64,000 nucleotides of DNA from Halopenitus persicus (GTDB taxonomy: Archaea > Halobacteriota > Halobacteria > Halobacteriales > Haloferacaceae): positions 248,001 to 312,000 of the forward strand of contig NZ_FNPC01000002.1 in NCBI RefSeq assembly GCF_900107205.1, given 5' to 3'. Within the stretch, counting starts at the first letter, position 1. The number at the start of each line of letters is the position of its first letter. Shown here piece after piece: positions 1 through 8,167 of this stretch. The position numbers were made by a program, and so were the translations under genes. The notes beneath the pieces were generated by a model. The model saw only the letters and a program-made list of their open reading frames with translations. It was not told the origin of the DNA and did not search any database.

Positions 1-23
1 CGCTCGGTTCGATCGATCGTCGG

Positions 24-2507
24 TCATCGGAAATCACCGAGGTTCGACTGCCCGTCCTCGTCCTCCTCGGTCCCGGCACCCGCCGTCGCCGCGGCGGCGG
101 CCGACGCGTCCGGACGAACGTCGTCCATCGAGGGGTCCTCGCGGCCCGCGTTCTCGAGGATCGTCTCGGCGGTTCGCTCGCGGCCCCGAAGCGCGCCGAG
201 AACGGTCGCCTTGTCGGCCTCCCTGAGGTCGTCCCGGGACGCGATCCCGGCCTCGTAGAGGCGGCGTGCACGCTTCCGTCCGACCTCTCGGACGCCGGCC
301 AGCTCCAACAGCTCCTCGCGAACGCCGTACTCGACGCGCTTTCGCGCGTCCCGGATCGACGTGACGGCCGCCTCCGGGAGGTCGATCTCGCGGGCCAGCG
401 TTTCCGCGGCGCGCAACAGCCACTCCGCGGCGTCGACCTTCCCGCGAACGTCGCCCGGGCCGACCTGGTACCGCTCGGCGATTCGGTCCTCGTCGACCTC
501 GGTCGCCCAGTCCTCGAGGAGGCGGGCCGTCTTCAGGGAGGCGAGCCAGTCCTCGAAGCGAACCTCCTCGTGCTCCGAGGGGGCCGCCCCGAGCAGCTCG
601 GCTTCGCGTTCGTAGTACGTTTGCGTGTACCGTTCTTCGTCGCCGGACTTGAGGTACAGCTCGTACATGTCCGGCGTTCTGCTCACGAGGTGATAGAGCC
701 CCAGCGGCGTGAGGTCGATCCCGGCGTCGCCAGCTGCGGCGGCGGCCGCCCCGTCATCGGATCTTTCGCCGTCGCCTCCCTTCCCGTCGCCGTCGACGCG
801 GCCGTAGGTCACGAAGCCGTCCGCCTGTTCGTCCGGATCCTCGCTCGGAGCGTATCGGACGCCATCAGCGTCGAGTGTATCGGTGCCGTCGCTCGCGGCG
901 CTCCCGCCCCCGCCGGCCGCACGCAGGCCGTCGATCAGCTCGGCCGCGCTCATCGGGTCGAGATAGAGCCGCGAGACGGTGTGACCGATCGACGTCGCCG
1001 CCAGCGCCTCGCGGCCGCCGTCGCGCTCGCGTTCGAGGAACTCGTTGGCGACGAGGTACTCGACCACGCCGTCGGTCACGCTGCGGAGATGACGGTCGTC
1101 GTCGGCCTGTTCGGCGTAGAGGGTGTTCGCGAGGAACTCGAAGAGCCCTTCCCGTGTCGACGCGAATCCGGTTGCGATCGTCGCGAGGACGTGGGTGCGA
1201 AGCGCCGGTTCGGCGGCGAGCTTCGACCGGACCGGCTCCGCGTCGGCCCAGACGTACCGGTCGAACAGCTCCTCGGACTGCTCGGCGTCGTTCGCGAGCA
1301 GCACGGCCTCGCCGTAGGGATCGAGCCCCGGTCGACCGGCCCGACCGCACATCTGGTGGACCTCCAGGGCGTCGAGCGGCTTCATCCCGCCGAACTCCCC
1401 GTCGTACCGCCGCCAGTCGCGGACGATCACCCGCCTGGCGGGCGTGTTCACGCCGGCGGCGAGCGTCGGCGTCGCGCAGATGCACTTGATCAGTCGGTCG
1501 CGGAACGCGTCCTCGACGAGCGCGCGCTGGTCCGACGTGAGACCGGCGTGATGAAACGCGGCGCCGGCCTCGATCACCTCGGCGAGCGACTCGCCGGTGT
1601 CGGTCTCCGAACCCGACCGGATCTCCTCGGCGAGCGCGTCGAGCTCCTCCCGCTCCGCCTCCTCGAGGTGCCGCCGGGTGACGCGCGCGAGGTTCCGGGC
1701 AGCGGACTCGGCGTTGCGCCGGGAGTTGACGAAGACGAGCGAGGAGCCGCCGCGGCCGTCCTCGACGGTGTCGAGCGCGTCGTCGACGAGCGCCGCGGTC
1801 TGGTCGTCGGTCGGCGGGTCGCCGACGGGCACGTCCGTCCGGCTGCCGTCGTCGAAGTCGATCGCGCCGTTCGCGTGCACCCCGACCCGGAGGTCGATCG
1901 GTCGCCAGTCGGAGTCGACCAGGGCGGCGTCGAGCCAGTCGGCGATCTCCCGGGCGTTCCCGACCGTCGCCGAGAGCGCGACCGTCTGTAACCCCTCGTT
2001 GATCCGGCGCAGCTTCGCGAGCGTCACCTCCAGCGTCGGTCCCCGTGAGCGGTCGTTGACTAGATGGATCTCGTCGCTGACGACGCAGGAGAGGTCGTCG
2101 ATCCAGGGCGCGCCGTTGCGGATCAGCGAGTCCACCTTCTCGCTGGTCGCCACGATGACGTCCCGGGTGGCCAGCCACTCGCCGTCGGACTCGTAGTTGC
2201 CGGTCGAGACGCCGACGGTCACCCCGAACTCCTCGAACCGTTCGAACTCGGCCCGCTTCTCCGAGGCCAACGCGCGTAGCGGGACGATATATAAGGCGGT
2301 TCCGCCGCGCTCGATCGCCGACAGCATCGCGAGCTCGGCGATCAGCGTCTTGCCGGAGGCCGTCGGCACCGCCGCCACGAGGTTCTCCCCCTCGAGCAGC
2401 CCCGCCTCGACGGCCTCGGCCTGCGGCGGATACAGCTCCGCGACGCCCTCGGCTTCCAGCGCCTCCCCGACTCCCGACGGGAGCCCGGAGAGCGAAGTCG
2501 GTTCCAT
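24..2507 (-). CDS. hel308: ATP-dependent DNA helicase Hel308
   Basis: This is an 827-residue superfamily 2 helicase of the archaeal Hel308 family, which unwinds lagging strands and remodels stalled or recombining forks. Walker A (AVPTASGKT) is at residues 46-54, the DEIH box at about 145-148, and motif VI ([10 protein letters not shown]) near 385. A helix-hairpin-helix region ([20 protein letters not shown]) lies near the C terminus. A low-complexity Gly/Asp/Ala insert of roughly 70 residues interrupts the region between the winged helix and the ratchet domain. The last residues, QSNLGDFR, resemble a PCNA-interacting PIP box. The start is supported by a TATA element at 2532-2540, about 26 nt upstream, implying a leaderless message. 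The gene is monocistronic as far as the window shows. Confidence 0.95.
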   Translation of the reverse strand: MEPTSLSGLPSGVGEALEAEGVAELYPPQAEAVEAGLLEGENLVAAVPTASGKTLIAELAMLSAIERGGTALYIVPLRALASEKRAEFERFEEFGVTVGVSTGNYESDGEWLATRDVIVATSEKVDSLIRNGAPWIDDLSCVVSDEIHLVNDRSRGPTLEVTLAKLRRINEGLQTVALSATVGNAREIADWLDAALVDSDWRPIDLRVGVHANGAIDFDDGSRTDVPVGDPPTDDQTAALVDDALDTVEDGRGGSSLVFVNSRRNAESAARNLARVTRRHLEEAEREELDALAEEIRSGSETDTGESLAEVIEAGAAFHHAGLTSDQRALVEDAFRDRLIKCICATPTLAAGVNTPARRVIVRDWRRYDGEFGGMKPLDALEVHQMCGRAGRPGLDPYGEAVLLANDAEQSEELFDRYVWADAEPVRSKLAAEPALRTHVLATIATGFASTREGLFEFLANTLYAEQADDDRHLRSVTDGVVEYLVANEFLERERDGGREALAATSIGHTVSRLYLDPMSAAELIDGLRAAGGGGSAASDGTDTLDADGVRYAPSEDPDEQADGFVTYGRVDGDGKGGDGERSDDGAAAAAAGDAGIDLTPLGLYHLVSRTPDMYELYLKSGDEERYTQTYYEREAELLGAAPSEHEEVRFEDWLASLKTARLLEDWATEVDEDRIAERYQVGPGDVRGKVDAAEWLLRAAETLAREIDLPEAAVTSIRDARKRVEYGVREELLELAGVREVGRKRARRLYEAGIASRDDLREADKATVLGALRGRERTAETILENAGREDPSMDDVRPDASAAAAATAGAGTEEDEDGQSNLGDFR

Positions 2508-2531
2508 TGACCCTCCCTTGGCGCCCGATTC

Positions 2532-2540
2532 GGTTTAAAG
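2532..2540 (-). promoter_or_regulatory. TATA element of hel308
   Basis: The minus-strand sequence CTTTAAACC is centred about 27 nt upstream of the hel308 ATG at 2507, the spacing expected for a leaderless haloarchaeal transcript. Confidence 0.6.
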
Positions 2541-2570
2541 ACTCGGAGTGGACCGTTTGCGTCCCTCTCC

Positions 2571-2825
2571 TCAGACCGTCTCGTCGGGATCGTGGTCGGC
2601 GGCCATTCGCTGCGCCTCGGCGGCGAACCGCTCCCGCTCCGCCTCCGCGGCCGCCTCGAGCGCGTCCTCGTCGACCTCGGTCGCGGCGGTCACCCCGCCG
2701 CTCGCGTACAGCCGCTGTTCGGCCAGCTCCTTCGTGTACGTCCGCTCCCCGTCGGTCGTCGCGTAGGTGAGCCTGACGAGCCCCTTCGAGTCGAACTCCC
2801 GATCGACGAGCCAGAGCGTGGGCAT
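2571..2825 (-). CDS. Small acidic protein of unknown function (84 aa)
   Basis: This 84-residue protein starts MPTLWLVDREFDSKG and ends in an Ala/Glu-rich helical tail. The first half looks like a short beta-rich domain (LVRLTYATTDGERTYTKEL) and the second half like a charged amphipathic helix. I do not recognise a family with a known function. The start at 2825 was chosen because translation further upstream becomes Arg/Pro-rich and unlike haloarchaeal protein. It follows the GIY-YIG gene by 25 nt on the same strand and is probably the last gene of the larB operon. Confidence 0.6.
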   Translation of the reverse strand: MPTLWLVDREFDSKGLVRLTYATTDGERTYTKELAEQRLYASGGVTAATEVDEDALEAAAEAERERFAAEAQRMAADHDPDETV

Positions 2826-2850
2826 ACCACCCACTCCGGAGGGCAATCGG

Positions 2851-3198
2851 TTAATCGATCGGATCCGACTGCTTCGACGTCGGCGGCGGCTCTCCGTCGT
2901 CCCCTCCGTCGCCTCCGCCGTCCACGAGAAGCCGCTCCTTCTCGACGCGGGACAGCTGCTTGATCGCGTACTCGCGGGACATCGCCGCCGATCGCGTCCC
3001 GAACGTCTCCACGTGCCGGAGATCGACCGGCGTCCGACCGCGGGTGTATTTGGCACCCTCGCCGGCCTCGTGTTCGGCGACTCGCCGGTCGACGTCGGTC
3101 GTGTAGCCGGTGTACAGGGTACCGTCGGCACACTCGAGCACGTACACGTGGTGGCCGTCGTCGCCGTCGGTCGGTTGGGCGTCGTCGCCGTCGCTCAT
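2851..3198 (-). CDS. GIY-YIG nuclease family protein
   Basis: This is a 115-residue single-domain protein of the small YhbQ/UvrC-N-like GIY-YIG type. The GIY and YIG elements appear as [10 protein letters not shown] and LYTGYT. The catalytic Arg lies in [10 protein letters not shown] and the metal-ligand Glu candidate in [10 protein letters not shown]. The N-terminal 15 residues and the C-terminal 25 residues are low-complexity Asp/Gly. The start is fixed by an ATGA overlap with the larB stop codon (3195-3198), indicating translational coupling. Such stand-alone domains are presumed DNA-processing nucleases, but the substrate is unknown. Confidence 0.85.
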   Translation of the reverse strand: MSDGDDAQPTDGDDGHHVYVLECADGTLYTGYTTDVDRRVAEHEAGEGAKYTRGRTPVDLRHVETFGTRSAAMSREYAIKQLSRVEKERLLVDGGGDGGDDGEPPPTSKQSDPID

Positions 3199-4115
3199 CG
3201 GTCTGCCGGCTCGGTCTCGTTCCCGGCGTCGGTCTCGTCGCCGGTCGTTCCGTCGGCCCGCTCGCCGGTCGTTCCGTCGGTCCCACCGCCGGTCGTTCCG
3301 TCGGTCCGCTCGCCGCGTGCCGCCGCGACGCCGCGCGCGATGAGCCCGGCCTGCGCGCCGGCGACGAATCCGGCGTCGACGTTCACCGCGGTCACGACCG
3401 TACACGACTGGAGCGCGCCGTGGAGCGCCGCCTCCCCCTCCCCGCCGACGCCGTAGCCCGTCGAGACCGGCAACGCGATCACGGGCGCGTCGACGAGGCC
3501 GGCGACCACGGTCGGGAGCGCGCCCTCCCGGCCGGCGGCGACGATAACGACGTCGGCGCCGCGAACCCGGTCGATCTGGTCGACGATCCGAACGAGGCTG
3601 GCGACCCCGACGTCCTCGATCAGCTCGACGTCGGCGCCCACCTCGCGGGCGATGATCGCGGCCTCGCCGGCGACGGGGGCGTCGCTCGTCCCGCCCGTGA
3701 CGACGCTCACGCGAGCGTCCAACGCCGGCGGGTCGAACTCCGGCGCACGGGCGACGAGCGTTCGCGTTCGCTCGTCGTGGTCGATCTCGGCGTCGGGGAC
3801 CGCCTCGGTCACGGTCGCGGCGACCGACTCGGCGACGGACGTCTCGATCCGGGTCACGATCGCCCGTCCCGCGGTCTCGACGGCGGTCCGTGCGAGCTCG
3901 CCAGTCTCCGCCGCGGTCTTTCCCTCCGCCAGGATCGCCTCGGGGATCCCGCGGCGCGTCTCGCGGGCGGCGTCGAACCGCCCGGCATCGGTCGTCGCGT
4001 ACCCGGCCAGCCGCGATTCCGCCTCCCGGACGCCGATCTTGCCGGCCGCGAGCGCGTCGAGTACCTCGCGCATATCCGCCGTTGCGGCCCCGATCGGCTC
4101 GTAGTTGTCGGTCAC
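3195..4115 (-). CDS. larB: LarB-type nickel pincer cofactor biosynthesis protein (AIR carboxylase-related)
   Basis: This 306-residue protein matches LarB, which in characterised systems carboxylates and hydrolyses nicotinic acid adenine dinucleotide to begin the nickel-pincer nucleotide cofactor. The PurE-like core is visible as [34 protein letters not shown] and [17 protein letters not shown]. The family N-terminal signature [16 protein letters not shown] is present. The last 40 residues are degenerate repeats of the TDGTTGE type. A GTG start at 4115 is used here; an ATG at 4073 ([11 protein letters not shown]) fits the usual family N terminus and is a serious alternative. No larC or larE gene lies in the window. 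Confidence 0.88.
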   Translation of the reverse strand: MTDNYEPIGAATADMREVLDALAAGKIGVREAESRLAGYATTDAGRFDAARETRRGIPEAILAEGKTAAETGELARTAVETAGRAIVTRIETSVAESVAATVTEAVPDAEIDHDERTRTLVARAPEFDPPALDARVSVVTGGTSDAPVAGEAAIIAREVGADVELIEDVGVASLVRIVDQIDRVRGADVVIVAAGREGALPTVVAGLVDAPVIALPVSTGYGVGGEGEAALHGALQSCTVVTAVNVDAGFVAGAQAGLIARGVAAARGERTDGTTGGGTDGTTGERADGTTGDETDAGNETEPADR

Positions 4116-4319
4116 GGTCGCGCCGGGCCTGCGTGCTCGGTCGCGGCGGAACTGCGTGCTCTCGATCGCCTCGAACTGGCGTGACGGAGGCGGTTCGGTC
4201 GGGATCGTGCGGCGGTGGGAACCGATCTCCCGGATCGATCCGCGACCGTGTGTATTCCGGAGGCTCTTGAATCCTGTGAACGGCCCTTACGCGGCTCGTA
4301 TCGGGCGAATTCAGGAACG

Positions 4320-4328
4320 CTTATTAAG
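4320..4328 (+). promoter_or_regulatory. TATA element deciding the DUF1931 gene start
   Basis: CTTATTAAG is centred about 26-27 nt before the ATG at 4352 but only about 10 nt before the in-frame ATG at 4334. It therefore favours 4352 as the leaderless start. Confidence 0.6.
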
Positions 4329-4351
4329 TATCGATGGCTAACTCCGATCGC

Positions 4352-4519
4352 ATGGCAGACCTCATTGTCAAAGCAGCGGTCAAGGACGCGCTGGATGAGA
4401 AGAACGTCGCCTCCGACTTCTACGAGGCGCTGGACGAGGAAGTCGACGAGCTGCTCGCCGACGCCGCGCGACGCGCGGAAGCCAACGACCGGAAGACGGT
4501 CCAGCCGCGCGACCTGTAA
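4352..4519 (+). CDS. DUF1931 family histone-fold protein (55 aa)
   Basis: This is a 55-residue very acidic protein beginning MADLIVKAAVKDALDEKNVA and ending RTVQPRDL-like (actual end KTVQPRDL). DUF1931 proteins adopt a short histone-like fold and are conserved across haloarchaea; their precise role is not established. An in-frame ATG 18 nt upstream (4334) exists, but the TATA element CTTATTAAG at 4320-4328 would place transcription start at or just before 4352, so the shorter form is preferred. The neighbours (larB divergent, rpiA convergent) give no functional hint. Confidence 0.85.
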   Translation: MADLIVKAAVKDALDEKNVASDFYEALDEEVDELLADAARRAEANDRKTVQPRDL

Positions 4520-4583
4520 TCTCGGTCCCCCTTCCTTCAGTATTTTCGCAGCCGGCTCGCCGCGAGCGACCGCGACGTCACAG

Positions 4584-4673
4584 CAGCCGGATCGAACCGT
4601 CACGCCGTCCCGCGTCAGCCGGATCGCACTGTCACGCCGTCCCGCGTCAGACGGACCGAACCGTCACGCCGTC
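4584..4673. repeat. 32-bp tandem repeat at the 3' end of rpiA
   Basis: Two near-identical 32-bp units occupy 4584-4615 and 4616-4647. A third, diverged unit (4648-4673) is the last coding part of rpiA (GVTVRSV). The units differ at only two positions, so the duplication of the gene end is recent. Confidence 0.85.
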
Positions 4674-5441
4674 GGCGGTTCCGACGTGAATCTCGTCCGC
4701 GAGGTCGACGAAGATCCCGTGCTCGAGCACGCCGGGAACGGTCGCAAGCGTTTCCGCCAGCTGGTCCGGATCCGCGATTCGGCCGAACGAACAGTCCAGG
4801 ACGAGGTTTCCGTTGTCAGTGACGACCGGCCCGTCCTTGCGCTCGGCGCGTCGCAGCGCCGGCTCCCCGCCGGCATCGCGGATCGCCGCGGCGGCGGTCG
4901 TCCGCGCCTCCGGAAGCACCTCGACCGGCACGTCGGCGTCGAGGGCGTCGGTTCGCTTCGAAGGGTCGACGACCACGAGGAACCGGTCCGCGGCGGCGTC
5001 GACGACCTTCTCCCGGGCGTGTGCGGCGCCGCCGCCCTTGATGAGCGCACCGGACGCGTTGCCGGCGCCGTCCGTCTCGGCCTCGCCGGTCGCACTTCCG
5101 TCGGTCGCGCTCCCGTCGATCGTACCGTCGTTGCTATCGTCCCCGAGAACGACCTGGTCGGCCCCGTCGATCGCGAGGTCGATCCCCGGACTGTCCGGCC
5201 CGCAGACCGCGTCCAACTCGACGATCGGGACTCCGTGATCGCGCGCGAGCGCCCGTGCGCCGAAGGAGGTCGGTACGCCGCGGACGTCCAGCCCGGAATC
5301 GACCGCCCGCCCGATCGCTCGGATCGCGTACGCCGCCGTCGAGCCCGTCCCGAGCCCGACGACGTCGCCGTCCTCGACCGCCGCCGCCGCCGACTCGCCG
5401 GCGCGCCGCTTCTGTGCGTCCGTGCCCCCGGTCGTCTTCAT
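4647..5441 (-). CDS. rpiA: Ribose-5-phosphate isomerase A
   Basis: This 264-residue enzyme interconverts ribose 5-phosphate and ribulose 5-phosphate. Family motifs include GLGTGSTAAYAI (phosphate loop), AIDGADQV, IKGGGAAHAREK and NGNLVLDC. A low-complexity acidic insert of about 30 residues (rich in Asp, Gly, Ser, Thr, Ala) separates DGADQVVLGDD from ALIKGGG, where most homologues have only a few residues. This explains the length above the usual 220-235. The start MKTTGGTDAQKR at 5441 is chosen because upstream translation is not protein-like. It is convergent with the DUF1931 gene, and a tandem duplication of its 3' end lies between them. Confidence 0.95.
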   Translation of the reverse strand: MKTTGGTDAQKRRAGESAAAAVEDGDVVGLGTGSTAAYAIRAIGRAVDSGLDVRGVPTSFGARALARDHGVPIVELDAVCGPDSPGIDLAIDGADQVVLGDDSNDGTIDGSATDGSATGEAETDGAGNASGALIKGGGAAHAREKVVDAAADRFLVVVDPSKRTDALDADVPVEVLPEARTTAAAAIRDAGGEPALRRAERKDGPVVTDNGNLVLDCSFGRIADPDQLAETLATVPGVLEHGIFVDLADEIHVGTADGVTVRSV

Positions 5442-5502
5442 ACGCGTGCTCTCGACCCGCGCGTAGAAAAGCGTCGTCACTCCGGCCGGGGTCGCGAGTT
5501 GC

Positions 5503-6627
5503 TTACTCCAGCCGGTCGAGGACCGCCTCGGCGTCGTACGCCAGCGTGAGGGTCCGCGACCGGCCGCGTCCCTCGACGCCGGCGTACTCGGCCTCGATGA
5601 CGCCGAGCTGGTCGAGCTTGTTGATGATCTCCGAATAGCGGGTGTAGCCGAGCCCCGTTTCGTCCTCGAAGGCCTCGTAGACCTCGCCGGCGCGCTCGCC
5701 CTCGTGCTCGACGAGCACCTCGACCAGCGCACGCTCGGAGGCCGAGAGGCCCCGCAGCGACCGCGAGAGGTGAACGAACTTCGACTTCTCGTAGGCGCTC
5801 TCGACGTCCTCGGCCGCGATCGTCTTCGAGGCGCGCATCTCGGCGTTGAGTCCCGCCCGCCGGAGGAGGTCGATCCCGACGCGGAGGTCGCCGTTCTCGG
5901 CGGTCAGCTCCGCGACCTGCTCGAGCTCCGGCCGGTCGAGGACGCCGTCGTGGAACCCGCGGGCGGCACGTTCGCCGAGGATGTCGGCGATCTCGGTCAC
6001 GTCGTAGACGGGGAAGTAGACCTCCTCCGGGCGGAACACCGACTGGACGCGCGCGTCGAGCTCGTCGATCACGTCGAGCCCGAGGTCCGAGGAGACCACG
6101 ATCACGCCGATCTTCGCGCCCGAGTGGGTCTCGTGGGCTCGCAGCATCGAGTAGAGCGTGTCGGAGGCCTCGTTCTCGTAGAACAGGTAGTTCACGTCGT
6201 CCAGCGCCACGACGAGCACCTCGTCCTCGTCGATCAGCCGGTCGGTTATCTGGCCGAACAGTTTCTTGAAGGAGATCCCCGAGGAGGGCGGCTCGTACTC
6301 GAAGAGGTGCTCGAAGAGCCGCGAGAAGACCGCGTACCGGGTCGAGTCGACCTGGCAGTTGACGTGTGCGGTCCGGACGTCGGTCCGGGCGGCGAGCTCG
6401 CCGAACAGCTTCTGGATCGCGGTCGTCTTTCCCGTGCCGGGAGGACCGCGGACCATCGTGTTCAGCGGTCGGGACCCGCGTGCGGCCGGCCGGAGCGCGT
6501 ACTTCAGGCTCTCGACCTGGCTCTCGCGGTGGTTGAACGTCTCCGGAACGTAATCGATCTCGAAGACGTGCTCGTCGCGGAAGACGGACTCGTCCCACGA
6601 GAGCATCCCGTCCGGGTCCCCGGTCAT
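5503..6627 (-). CDS. Orc1/Cdc6 family replication initiator
   Basis: This is a 374-residue AAA+ protein with a C-terminal winged helix. Walker A (GPPGTGKTT) is at 61-69, Walker B (VVALDDVNYL) at 139-148, and sensor-1-like VIVVSSDL follows. The winged-helix part contains TRYSEIINKLDQLGVIE. Such proteins bind origin recognition boxes and load MCM. Haloarchaea carry many paralogues and this gene has no obvious multi-ORB origin next to it, so whether it is an active initiator is open. The start at 6627 fits a TATA element at 6651-6659. A symmetrical AT/GC dyad region (6681-6738) lies upstream. Confidence 0.92.
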   Translation of the reverse strand: MTGDPDGMLSWDESVFRDEHVFEIDYVPETFNHRESQVESLKYALRPAARGSRPLNTMVRGPPGTGKTTAIQKLFGELAARTDVRTAHVNCQVDSTRYAVFSRLFEHLFEYEPPSSGISFKKLFGQITDRLIDEDEVLVVALDDVNYLFYENEASDTLYSMLRAHETHSGAKIGVIVVSSDLGLDVIDELDARVQSVFRPEEVYFPVYDVTEIADILGERAARGFHDGVLDRPELEQVAELTAENGDLRVGIDLLRRAGLNAEMRASKTIAAEDVESAYEKSKFVHLSRSLRGLSASERALVEVLVEHEGERAGEVYEAFEDETGLGYTRYSEIINKLDQLGVIEAEYAGVEGRGRSRTLTLAYDAEAVLDRLE

Positions 6628-6650
6628 CGTCTACACCACGTGACCCAGCG

Positions 6651-6659
6651 CACTTAATC
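6651..6659 (-). promoter_or_regulatory. TATA element of the orc1/cdc6 gene
   Basis: Minus-strand GATTAAGT is centred about 27 nt upstream of the ATG at 6627, consistent with a leaderless transcript. Confidence 0.55.
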
Positions 6660-6680
6660 GTTCCCCGGATCGTCGGTGAA

Positions 6681-6738
6681 AGTGAAACGCCCCGGCAGTC
6701 GACCCGAGGCGTCCGGAATTCCGGCGTCGGGTTTCACT
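6681..6738. repeat. Inverted repeats between trmG10 and orc1/cdc6
   Basis: AGTGAAAC at 6681-6688 is repeated inverted as GTTTCACT at 6731-6738. Between them lies a second dyad: ACCCGA (6702-6707) with TCGGGT (6727-6732), enclosing a perfect 12-bp palindrome CCGGAATTCCGG (6713-6724). It could be a protein-binding site, a processing hairpin or a terminator of the upstream gene. Confidence 0.6.
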
Positions 6739-7813
6739 ATCGGGACGCTTCCGTCGGCGGATCGTCGGTCAACACGAGCACGTGTCGCGTCAACGACCGG
6801 TGGACGCGCCGCCGGAACCCGGCCGCGACGCGCCAGCCGGCGTCCGTCGCCGCCGCGCGCCAGTCGCGGTCGGCGATCAGCACCGCCCGGTCGCTGGTCC
6901 GGTTCGCCTCGGCGAGCGCGTCCGCCACCAGATCGGCCAGATCGTGGCGCTCGATCTTCGACTGTCGCCCGTACGGGGCATCGAAGACGACGCAGTCGAC
7001 GGCGTCGTCGGCGACCGGCGACCGCGTCGCGTCCCCCCGAAGGACGTCCCAGTCGGGGATCGCGGCGGCCGCCTCGCCGGTTCCGGCTCCCGAGCCGCCC
7101 AACAGCGCGTCGAGGTTCCGACGCGTCCCCGCGACCATCTTCGGCTGTGCGTCCGCCGCCACGACGCGGGCGCCGACGAGCCCCGCTTCGATCGGGATCC
7201 CGCCGGTGCCGCACATCGGATCGAGCAGCGTCCGCCCCGGACCGGCCCCGGCGAGGTTCACGTACGCTCGAGCGTCGGCCGGGGCCATGCTCCCGGGTTG
7301 GAAGAACGGCCGGTCCGTCGGCTTGGGCGCGAAGTCCCGGTCGGCGACGACCGTCCGCCAGCCCAGCGCACAGACCGCCGCCGACTCCCCGTCGGCGCCC
7401 GACACGGACCGGTGGTCGGCGCGATCCCCGGCCGCGAACAGCGCACGCAGGACGTGGTCCGGGTCGTCGAGGTCGACGGTGAACCCGCGGTCGACCAGTA
7501 CCTGCCCGAGGTCGCGCTCCGCGCGCTCGGTCGAGACGTCGGCCGTGCCGCGCACGTCGCGTGCCCGAACGGCGACGCTGCCGGTCCGGTCGAGGCTCGC
7601 CGCTTGCAACGCGGCGACGGCCCCCTCGACCGTCGCGTCGCTTCGACCGATCGCCCGGTGGGCGGCCCGCGTGTATGCGAGCCGCCTGACCTCCTCGCCG
7701 ACTCGGCCGGCGCGAGCGATCCCGGGCGCGAGGAGCTCGGCGCCCGGCGTCAGACAGTCGGCCTCGTAGGTCGCGAACGCGTCCTCCTCCCCGGCGAGTT
7801 CGAGCCAGTACAC
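6737..7813 (-). CDS. tRNA (guanine(10)-N2)-dimethyltransferase
   Basis: This 358-residue protein has an N-terminal THUMP-like tRNA-binding half and a C-terminal Rossmann methyltransferase. The SAM motif LLDPMCGTGGIPIEAGL and the catalytic motif VVFDAPYGRQSK (a D-A-P-Y variant of the usual D/N-P-P-Y) are clear, as is RPFFQPGSMAPADAR preceding motif I. The family (TrmG10, TIGR01177 type) makes m2G/m2,2G at position 10 of archaeal tRNA. The start is a GTG at 7813 (MYWLELAGEEDAFA), the conserved N terminus. No TATA element is obvious upstream. Confidence 0.92.
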   Translation of the reverse strand: MYWLELAGEEDAFATYEADCLTPGAELLAPGIARAGRVGEEVRRLAYTRAAHRAIGRSDATVEGAVAALQAASLDRTGSVAVRARDVRGTADVSTERAERDLGQVLVDRGFTVDLDDPDHVLRALFAAGDRADHRSVSGADGESAAVCALGWRTVVADRDFAPKPTDRPFFQPGSMAPADARAYVNLAGAGPGRTLLDPMCGTGGIPIEAGLVGARVVAADAQPKMVAGTRRNLDALLGGSGAGTGEAAAAIPDWDVLRGDATRSPVADDAVDCVVFDAPYGRQSKIERHDLADLVADALAEANRTSDRAVLIADRDWRAAATDAGWRVAAGFRRRVHRSLTRHVLVLTDDPPTEASR

Positions 7814-7845
7814 GCGCTCGGATCCGCCCGCGCACGCAATGAGAG

Positions 7846-7887
7846 TAGCGGTCTTCCCGGGCCGGTTAGCGGTCTTCCCGGGCCGGT
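7846..7887. repeat. 21-bp perfect tandem duplication
   Basis: Two identical 21-bp units (7846-7866 and 7867-7887) containing the palindromic core CCCGGG lie just upstream of the tRNA methyltransferase start. Confidence 0.85.
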
Positions 7888-8167
7888 GGTCGACCGGTGA
7901 TGGATAGGCGCGATGCGCTCCCGGCGATGCGGCTCTCCCGGTTGGCCCCCGTGTCTTCGGATGATCGCCGTCTCGCGCCGTCCGGGATCCCTGACCGGTC
8001 GTTCGGTTCCATCGCGATCAATGGTTTCGTTGGAAGTAGAGAGGCGCGAACGAGTGCACGATCGTTCGATATTCGGGGCTCCCCGCCCCTTCGGTTAACA
8101 CTCTGTCCGCAAATCGGAATATAGTTACCAAAGTTATTTATTGTGGCATCCGGAATAGGCGTTCAGA
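7888..8167. other. Intergenic region upstream of the liv operon
   Basis: No convincing gene is seen here. It holds an inverted repeat CGAACGA (8047-8053) / TCGTTCG (8062-8068) and, near its end, the TATA element of the transporter operon. The rest is without recognisable signal. Confidence 0.5.
8133..8142 (+). promoter_or_regulatory. TATA element of the livKHMGF operon
   Basis: The AT-rich stretch GTTATTTATT is centred about 30 nt before the ATG at 8168, giving a predicted leader of only about 4 nt. Confidence 0.6.

Noticed and set aside
570-1991. Long open frames antisense to hel308 and many other genes
   Set aside because: Frames of this size are common opposite GC-rich haloarchaeal genes; the translations are Arg/Val/Leu-rich without family motifs.
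6628-6736. Replication origin next to orc1/cdc6
   Set aside because: The spacer is only about 110 bp and lacks multiple origin recognition boxes and a long AT-rich unwinding element.
7897-8124. Small plus-strand frame of 75 codons upstream of livK
   Set aside because: It has no promoter, no recognisable domain and poor haloarchaeal codon pattern.
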